DNA of 64,000 bases from Plumapathes pennacea. Taxonomy: Eukaryota; Cnidaria; Anthozoa; Antipatharia; Myriopathidae. The position numbers and the translations under genes are program-made. Shown here piece after piece: positions 61,201-64,000 of this stretch (position 1 is the stretch's first letter; each line of letters opens with the position of its first letter). A model generated the notes under the pieces. It searched no databases, had not been told where the DNA came from, and saw only the letters and a program-made list of their open reading frames with translations. The stretch spans positions 39,103,680 to 39,167,679 of the forward strand of contig OZ038462.1 of the NCBI GenBank assembly GCA_964036295.1. Direction: 5' to 3'.

Positions 61201-62299
61201 ATAAATAAATAATTTAAAAGGGTTTAGAACAGTACAAAATGCAGCTTGGAAAGGCAGTCAGTCTGCGACTAGATCCACATTGCTCAGTGGATCTAGTCGA
61301 GTGAAGCTTTGAACATTTTAAACACACACAGTACACAAGACTCAACATCTGACCTGCAACCAAATTGCCAATCATGAAGTTTTGTCAACATGCATTGATT
61401 GTAGGCAGATCTTGCCATGGAAATATTTTTATGATCAACTGCATCTACAGTAGTCATTTTGTGTCCTTGAAGCACTGCTTATGTCTGCAGCCTCCCAAGT
61501 GTTGTTTCTTGATTATTAAACAAAGTATTCAATTTACAGATTACCCCAATAACATAACCGTCCTGAGAATATACACCGTTGTACATAATATCGTGAAACG
61601 TTTTTGCTCACACAATAATTACACAGCACTTTGACAGATTGTGTACTCATTCAAAATACGTCTGATAACATTCACAACATGGTGTAATATTGCAATCCGT
61701 GCATCCAGTAAGAGTACAACATTTTGGAATTTATATTTACAGTGTATCAACTACCTTAATTGATACACTGTAAATGTAAATTCCAAAATGTTGTACTACT
61801 CTTACTGGATGCACGGATTGTTATTTCTGCGTTTGGAAAATTTGACTGGGACACAAAATGGAGCGGGCTATCCGGTAGTGACCCATCGAACCTACTCAGA
61901 TGATCCAGTATCATTATTCTAATTCAAAACCTTTTGATAGTCCCGATGTGTTTGGCTAGAGTACCTTGGAAACGCAAGAAATATAGCTGCATGATGATTG
62001 TATACACAGGTCGTGATATCTCTGCAGAAAGCGATCATTTGTAAGTACAAGATATATCACTTCAAGGCAACTTACCATGTGGAATACAGTCCTTTAACAG
62101 CCATCTCTTCGTCTTTCATTTTGCTGGGATTCTCGTATTTGCACTGACGGCCTCCGCAAAACATCGAACATTGGACTGTTCCGGGAGTGAGATGCCGAAT
62201 AGACTCTGACAAACGCGAATATTTCGGCCCTGCATCTTTCTCCAGTTGTTTAGAGTCCAGATGAGTCCACTTCACTTGTCCGCTATTGCCTTCCGCCAT
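48379..62299 (-). CDS. PTPDC1: PTPDC1: cysteine-based protein tyrosine phosphatase domain-containing protein 1
   Basis: Fourteen coding exons on the minus strand join to 1959 nt and 652 residues, with every phase compatible. The N terminus (CSMFCGGRQCKYENPSK, AVKGLYSTW) matches human PTPDC1. Next come TDNIMAMARPS, NLQRPGEHASCG and the general-acid loop FGWNDYG (Asp150). The P-loop is HCHAGLGRTG (His178, Cys179, Arg185), and QTRGQIECV and LQQYLIRQKRLLHGFESR follow. Residues 277-476 are a Ser/Thr-rich, probably disordered region. The C-terminal helical part contains WVLTRLLWAWLEHLSEPV, matching the human C terminus. All catalytic residues are present. Human PTPDC1 has been linked to centrosomes and cilium length (from memory). 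Human length is about 750 residues; the difference is mostly in the disordered middle. Introns hold several MITEs. Confidence 0.95.
49339..49423. repeat. Foldback next to MITE copy A
   Basis: The arms attcgccgaagtggaggtga and tcacctccacttcggcaaat face each other across a short loop containing gccgaaacggc. The foldback abuts the TTTTAGTATATACC element, so it may be part of one composite unit. Confidence 0.7.
49424..49625. mobile_element. MITE TTTTAGTATATACC family, copy A
   Basis: About 202 bp bounded by ttttagtatataccacacaa and ttgtgtggtatatactaaaa, perfect 20-bp inverted ends. The interior contains agccaactcccaaatagc and ccgccgggaggtgaatag. A second copy in opposite orientation lies at 51171-51375. 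In PTPDC1 intron 13. Confidence 0.8.
49769..49852 (-). CDS. PTPDC1: PTPDC1 exon 13
   Basis: 84 bp in phase 0-0 encoding EPVMSPADVKLV and LSALKNLHQ. It aligns directly with EPVITKEDVDMLV in human PTPDC1. Acceptor ttcttttgaag, donor caa|gtaagt. Confidence 0.88.
50279..50396. mobile_element. Foldback MITE
   Basis: The arms ccgttttaaacgtcg and cgacgtttgaaacgg enclose inner arms gtgccgaactcaatgcaaat and atttgcattgagttcggcac. The left arm carries aacttttcat where the right arm carries gcagtggcg, so pairing is interrupted there. No ORF. Confidence 0.7.
50473..50646. repeat. Dispersed repeat, copy 2
   Basis: Same order of shared words as copy 1 at 47052-47222. Here flanking inverted words gccactttcacaatcatgcg (50436) and ctgcgcatgattgtaaaagt (about 50608) look like terminal inverted repeats, suggesting a MITE of about 200 bp. 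Confidence 0.6.
50789..51106. mobile_element. MITE, TAGAGC family, copy 2 (best preserved)
   Basis: The ends tagagccgttttcggatgac and gtcatcggaaaaccgctcta are inverted, and the inner parts continue with tgtcgaaa and tttcgaca. The interior repeats accaaaacc and gccaatcac. About 318 bp with no ORF. Copies also occur at 815-1158 and 55625-55898. Confidence 0.75.
51171..51375. mobile_element. MITE TTTTAGTATATACC family, copy B (inverted relative to A)
   Basis: The right end cttgtgtggtatatactaaaa is intact. The left end tagtatatacaacgcaagtt has a few changes. The interior is the reverse complement of copy A, with ctattcacctcccggcggct and gctatttgggagttggct. Confidence 0.8.
51642..51743 (-). CDS. 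PTPDC1: PTPDC1 exon 12
   Basis: 102 bp in phase 0-0 encoding RKLNSSNSCWEELKTESDPW and VLTRLLWAWLEHLS, a strong match to the human C-terminal WERICGERDPF/MWSWVEQLK block. The acceptor ctgtttcctatgcag was chosen by alignment. An in-frame upstream acceptor at gctgaacag would add ten residues. Confidence 0.85.
52033..52632 (-). CDS. PTPDC1: PTPDC1 exon 11 (long disordered middle)
   Basis: 600 bp in phase 0-0. It starts IVYSVCSRLLELG, matching the human helix after HVPK, then runs through 180 Ser/Thr/Asp-rich residues with many RRxS-like sites, and ends with ARALAASACADAG and NRTERLK. Likely a flexible, phosphorylated region. Confidence 0.85.
52971..53070 (-). CDS. PTPDC1: PTPDC1 exon 10
   Basis: 100 bp starting in phase 2. 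It encodes QHDSKAFTLQQYLIRQKRLL and HGFESRHLKYLPK, nearly identical to the human LPQYLIRQRHLLHGYEARLL block. Donor cctaag|gtaaac. Confidence 0.92.
53225..53298. repeat. Short hairpin with 22-bp arms
   Basis: The arms begin aagttgggagaacacgagag and end ctctcgtgttctcccaactt, a perfect inverted repeat of about 22 bp separated by about 30 bp. In PTPDC1 intron 9. Likely a foldback element; no evidence for a small RNA. Confidence 0.7.
53383..53472 (-). CDS. PTPDC1: PTPDC1 exon 9
   Basis: 90 bp, phase 2 to phase 2, acceptor gctttttgcgcag, donor tccgg|gtacag. It encodes PKAVQTRGQIECV, NDFASFV and SNLWVVFAS. It aligns residue for residue with human RPNSIQTRGQLLCVREFTQF and the following block. Confidence 0.88.
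53834..53859 (-). CDS. PTPDC1: PTPDC1 exon 8, 26-nt microexon
   Basis: The acceptor ctttatctacag and donor cg|gtgagt enclose only 26 nt encoding AIHKMRTK plus two bases of an Arg codon. It fits between exon 7 (KADE) and exon 9 (PKAVQTRG), where human PTPDC1 has AIIFVRAKR. Removing it would break the frame. Confidence 0.85.
53975..53989. repeat. Poly(C) run
   Basis: A run of about 15 C, unusual in this AT-rich setting and a likely site of assembly length error. Confidence 0.7.
54384..54812. mobile_element. TIR element rich in GCAAGTCGATGCAAGT words, copy 1
   Basis: The ends gccctggccaaacgagatgc and the inverted right end gtggccaaacgaggtgcaag match. Both subterminal regions are filled with tgcaagtcgatgcaag and its reverse complement, arranged as possible transposase-binding iterations. 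About 429 bp, no ORF. In PTPDC1 intron 7. Confidence 0.75.
54846..54907 (-). CDS. PTPDC1: PTPDC1 exon 7 (second half of P-loop)
   Basis: 62 bp, acceptor tgtcttacag, donor gatgag|gtacgt. It begins with the last two bases of the P-loop Gly codon, then RTGVLISCFFIYSERLKADE. It supplies the phosphate-binding Arg185. Confidence 0.93.
55102..55129 (-). CDS. PTPDC1: PTPDC1 exon 6, 28-nt microexon with catalytic Cys
   Basis: The acceptor tttccttgtctgatag and donor ctag|gtgggt enclose 28 nt encoding AAVHCHAGL plus one base. It carries His178 and Cys179 of the CX5R signature, so skipping it would remove catalysis. Phases match exon 5 and exon 7. Confidence 0.88.
55325..55624. mobile_element. GCAAGTCGATGCAAGT element, copy 2, truncated
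   Basis: Parallel to 54384-54690 of copy 1 (gccctggccaaacaagatgc, then shared middle ttctgagtcagaa and ctgttttaggt). It stops after ttgcatgaaaattta, exactly where the TAGAGC MITE begins. The right terminal region is missing. Confidence 0.7.
55625..55898. mobile_element. MITE, TAGAGC family, copy 3
   Basis: The ends tagagccgttttcggatgac and gtttt/ccatccgaaaacagctcta are inverted. The interior contains ggccaatcagg and tctgattggtt. About 274 bp. It abuts the truncated element on its left. Confidence 0.75.
56021..56099 (-). CDS. PTPDC1: PTPDC1 exon 5 (general-acid loop), GC donor
   Basis: 79 bp, acceptor gtttggtttccag. It encodes NDYGVRSLESILDMVKVMSF and ALQEGK, including Asp150. The exon ends GGAAAG|gcaaga. 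No GT donor in the right phase is present, so a GC-AG intron fits; AAG|GCAAG is the typical consensus for such donors. Confidence 0.85.
56374..57887 (+). mobile_element. DNA transposon with CAGGG termini carrying an OTU-like ORF
   Basis: The left end cagggctcgaaat and the right end atttcgagccctg form a perfect 13-bp inverted repeat. TTTAA flanks both ends (56369-56373 and 57888-57892) as a likely 5-bp target duplication. Both subterminal regions have repeated ggcgact/agtcgcc words, typical of transposase-binding sites. CAGGG-type ends are common in hAT elements, whose usual duplication is 8 bp, so the superfamily is uncertain. It carries no transposase, only the OTU-like ORF at 57025-57495. 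It is probably a deletion derivative. Confidence 0.75.
57025..57495 (+). pseudogene. Truncated OTU-like cysteine protease ORF inside the transposon
   Basis: A 156-residue ORF. The strongest feature is ATGNGDCLFNSAS, close to the Asp-Gly-x-Cys active-site motif of OTU deubiquitinases, followed by LLVAGELYFNTTFYVNHEA. The usual first half of an OTU fold is present (Asp and Cys), but the later catalytic His region is absent; the frame degenerates after residue ~135 and stops. A methionine at residue 8 (MSSIQEV) may be the true start. Related OTU domains accompany repetitive genes in cnidarians (from memory). Function here is not expected. Confidence 0.6.
58169..58208. repeat. (TAA)n microsatellite
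   Basis: About 13 uninterrupted TAA/AAT units in PTPDC1 intron 4. Confidence 0.85.
58506..58527 (-). CDS. PTPDC1: PTPDC1 exon 4, 22-nt microexon
   Basis: The acceptor gattttttgagtag and donor ctg|gtaagg enclose 22 nt. They encode the last two bases of an Ile codon, FFYNFG and two bases of Trp. Together with exons 3 and 5 this gives EIFFYNFGWNDYG, matching YFYNFGWKDYG of human PTPDC1. It is the smallest exon of the gene. Confidence 0.85.
58824..58939 (-). CDS. PTPDC1: PTPDC1 exon 3
   Basis: 116 bp, acceptor attcttttccag, donor gctgaga|gtaaga. It encodes AGIRSVMNLQRPGEHASCG and YGLEQSGFSYVPEDFMQAE, very close to the human NLQRPGEHASCGNPLEQESG block. Confidence 0.93.
59090..59615. repeat. PTPDC1: Nested palindromic repeats in intron 2
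   Basis: Three separate inverted repeats follow one another: a perfect 22-bp palindrome, an 18-bp pair tied to cgagtggtaaaaac, and a 14-bp pair with tcacgtgaccac. They may be remains of one or more foldback elements starting near cacgagtattttactgg. Confidence 0.55.
59725..60016. mobile_element. Tc1/mariner-type MITE with 68-bp TIRs
   Basis: 292 bp between TA dinucleotides (59723-59724, 60017-60018). The left end cagtcatttcaaaaaaggtt and the right end, inverted, cagtcgtttcaaaaaaggtt agree over about 68 bp with only a few mismatches, up to accgaaaggga. The middle has no ORF. The TA duplication and CAGT ends fit the Tc1/mariner group. Confidence 0.85.
60326..60406 (-). CDS. PTPDC1: PTPDC1 exon 2
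   Basis: 81 bp, acceptor atctttttgcag, donor ccga|gtaagt. It encodes ITDNIMAMARPSTEIMKTYN and VIEQFT, aligned with human VTDNILAMARPSSELLEKYH. Confidence 0.93.
60407..62075 (-). other. PTPDC1: PTPDC1 intron 1
   Basis: 1669 bp containing a short hairpin at 61266-61299 (gactagatccac/gtggatctagtc) and the foldback at 61693-61820. Otherwise AT-rich with nothing recognised. Confidence 0.65.
61693..61820. mobile_element. Near-perfect foldback element (128 bp)
   Basis: The left end caatccgtgcatccagtaag and right end cttactggatgcacggattg are exact inverses. Pairing continues through acaacattttggaattt and acagtgtatcaa almost to the centre, leaving a loop of about 12 bp. No ORF. Confidence 0.8.
62076..62299 (-). 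CDS. PTPDC1: PTPDC1 exon 1 (start codon)
   Basis: The ATG at 62299 has Kozak context aaggATGG, and an in-frame TGA lies two codons upstream, so the start is well supported. The exon encodes SRLSESIRHLTPG, CSMFCGGRQCKYENPSKMKD and AVKGLYST, ending in the split Trp75 codon at acatg|gtaagt. Confidence 0.93.
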
Positions 62300-62407
62300 C
62301 CTTCAACAACAACAGGCATAAACAATGACTAAAACAACTTGAACAAGGTTTGAACAACAGGGCATCGGGAGCGAAGATAATACTAGTTCCCAGATCCTCT
62401 AGCACTT

Positions 62408-62418
62408 CAAAATGGCGG
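62408..62418 (-). promoter_or_regulatory. Candidate YY1-type site in the PTPDC1 promoter region
   Basis: CCGCCATTTTG on the minus strand fits the YY1 core (GCCATNTT), about 110 bp upstream of the PTPDC1 ATG. Such sites often mark TATA-less promoters near the transcription start. The start site itself is not known. Confidence 0.3.
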
Positions 62419-62744
62419 ATGGCATAATTACGTAATCGATTTCAATTTTCCGCATGTATTTGTTTTCTACCAATTGCACCGACTGCTAATAAAAAGCTTG
62501 AGATTTCAAGTCTATGATTATGAAAAATATTTTATATGTGGGTCAGCAACATTTTTTTATTTCATTCTATTGGCGGGGGCGGGATAAATTTGCAGCTGTT
62601 GTTCACGATTTTACAGCTCCTGCGGCCATTCAAGACATTAAACACACTGCACGTGTACCTCTGTAGTTCAATATAATTGCTGGATGCGCTCAGACACGGT
62701 ATATTATAGTCAGCAGTTATGAAGTAACTTTAAAGCAGTTTGCA

Positions 62745-62850
62745 AGGGGAAAAAAGAACGGGCTTCAACAAGAATAGAACCCAGCACCATCTCGATACCA
62801 GTGCGATGCTCCATATCCAACGAGCTATAAAGCCGTATGGAAGCTAGCCA
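62745..62850 (-). mobile_element. tRNA-derived SINE fragment (minus strand)
   Basis: Read on the minus strand: tatagctcgttggatatgga (box A-like), gcatcgcactggtatcgag, then ggtgctgggttctattc (box B-like) and ttgaagcccgttc. This is a degraded tRNA head with the same layout as the SINE at 3.7 kb. A functional tRNA is unlikely because the acceptor stem does not pair. Confidence 0.6.
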
Positions 62851-63126
62851 GTTCCAGGCTCTCGTGATACTGAAGGCATGGTGCCGCAGAAGAACGAAAA
62901 TGAAAATAATAGCGCGCGGGCCATAGCCCCAGTCTTTCCCTCCTTCCTACCTTGCGACATTTTTGCGTGTTTTCTGCATGGAACACTTATATGGGAGCTG
63001 GTCAAGTGTATGGTTCGAACTGTACTCGTCACAGTATGATGGGAATAATAATGATGATACACAAAACAAATCACACCGCAAACAAGTTTACACTGTTCTG
63101 TGACTGCCAGATTATCCCGCAGGGCC

Positions 63127-63411
63127 GTTTTTGAACACCTCGTGTAATGGCACGAAATCCACGTTCACGGCCGTCAATCAGCGGCTAACACGGCCGCAGC
63201 GCAGCTTATCCTGGCCTGGGGATTTCGAGCTGTTCTTATATAAGCCGCGGCTTATCTTGGACGTGAAACCGCGAACCATTTATACGAGTCTCACGTCTTG
63301 TGTAAGCCGTACTCGTATAAATGGGGCTATTCACGTCTTATGTAAGCCGCGGCCTATGCAAGCCGCGGCATATTTTCTCCCGTATAAACGACCCCAGTAT
63401 GTCTTATGTGG
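63127..63411. repeat. GC-rich structured repeat with AAGCCGCGGC words
   Basis: Contains a perfect 16-bp palindrome ataagccgcggcttat, repeats of taagccgcgg and caagccgcgg, and an inverted pair ccatttatacgag/ctcgtataaatgg (about 63277-63324). Its composition differs sharply from the AT-rich flanks. Probably a dispersed MITE-like element. Confidence 0.6.
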
Positions 63412-63459
63412 TTCGGAAAAAACTTATTGCCAAAGAATATATTTTGTGCTAAAATAAGA

Positions 63460-64000
63460 AAACAAATAAAGTCAGTAAATATGTCTGCAAAGGTTTATTT
63501 TACCACACAGTGAATTGAGCAAGTGAAAGTAGTTACATACATGACCGGGCGTTAGTTATATTAAATTAAGTGACTTTAGACGAGAAACGAACAAGAGCGA
63601 ATTTGAGTGTAACTACTGAGTAATTCACTGTCTTCTGGCTGTACTAGGAGGATATGTTTTGACCTAATAAACGAAGCTTTTCATCTTTACCTAAAAGACC
63701 TATTTCCTTGAAATATTTTATGGTCAATGTGCTTGAATTTTACTTGCTTGCATATATTTATTTTTTATTTAGCTAAACTCAATTCATATTAATTATGACA
63801 TAAATTATTTCGAGTTACGAGTTAGAGAGGTCTGAAGGAAGAAAAAGAAACAAGAAAGAAGCCAAAGAAAGAGGAACTCGAGATCTGAGGAGAGGATTTC
63901 AATTTGGCCCGGCGGGCTAAGAGAGGATTAAGGCAATTAGATGAAACAATCAAGGGCTAGAAGTCGTTGTTTTCTCGCCATTGTTTCTGAAAAAGAGTGA
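63460..64000. other. Right-edge stretch without a recognised gene
   Basis: AT-rich sequence ending in a purine-rich patch (gaaagaagccaaagaaagag). No exon or repeat is recognised. Confidence 0.4.

Noticed and set aside
1-64000. CRISPR arrays, prokaryotic operons, prophage
   Set aside because: Introns, poly(A) signals and animal gene families show eukaryotic nuclear DNA; the tandem repeats seen have no spacer structure.

Overview
This window is animal nuclear DNA: split genes with GT-AG introns, TGA stops, AATAAA poly(A) signals, tRNA-derived SINEs and many short inverted-repeat transposons (MITEs) in AT-rich intergenic DNA. The gene content (a GATA1/2/3-type factor, a PTPDC1 phosphatase, a secreted protein built from ephrin-receptor-like Cys modules) and the style of the repeats suggest a cnidarian, most likely an anthozoan such as a stony coral. 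The species assignment is inference. No prokaryotic, CRISPR or phage content was seen.

Layout. (1) 1-5.7 kb, plus strand: the 3' end of a secreted modular gene. A partial exon is followed by three exons each encoding one ephrin-receptor-like (GCC2/GCC3) module, then two exons each encoding one copy of a ~155-residue lectin-like beta-sandwich domain. All internal exons are phase 1-1. There is a small 3' UTR intron and a poly(A) signal. (2) 5.7-16.1 kb: intergenic, with a T/R/H-coding minisatellite of 96-bp period and homopolymer runs. (3) 16.1-21.1 kb, minus strand: a complete four-exon GATA factor with two zinc fingers (522 codons from the first ATG). (4) 21.1-44 kb: no recognisable gene, few repeats, possibly regulatory territory of the GATA gene. 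(5) 44-47.4 kb: foldback elements and simple repeats. (6) 48.4-62.3 kb, minus strand: a complete PTPDC1 orthologue in 14 coding exons. Their sum is 1959 nt, giving 652 residues, with every splice phase consistent. Three exons are only 22, 28 and 26 nt long, and one intron appears to use a GC donor. (7) 62.3-64 kb: PTPDC1 promoter side, a SINE on the minus strand and a GC-rich structured repeat.

The three genes show no operon-like relation. The most unusual items are the PTPDC1 exon structure, with the catalytic P-loop split between a 28-nt exon and its neighbour; a 1.5-kb transposon with CAGGG termini inside PTPDC1 intron 4 that carries a truncated OTU-protease-like ORF; the symmetric-phase exon shuffling in the secreted gene; and several MITE families with two or three copies each inside this one window.
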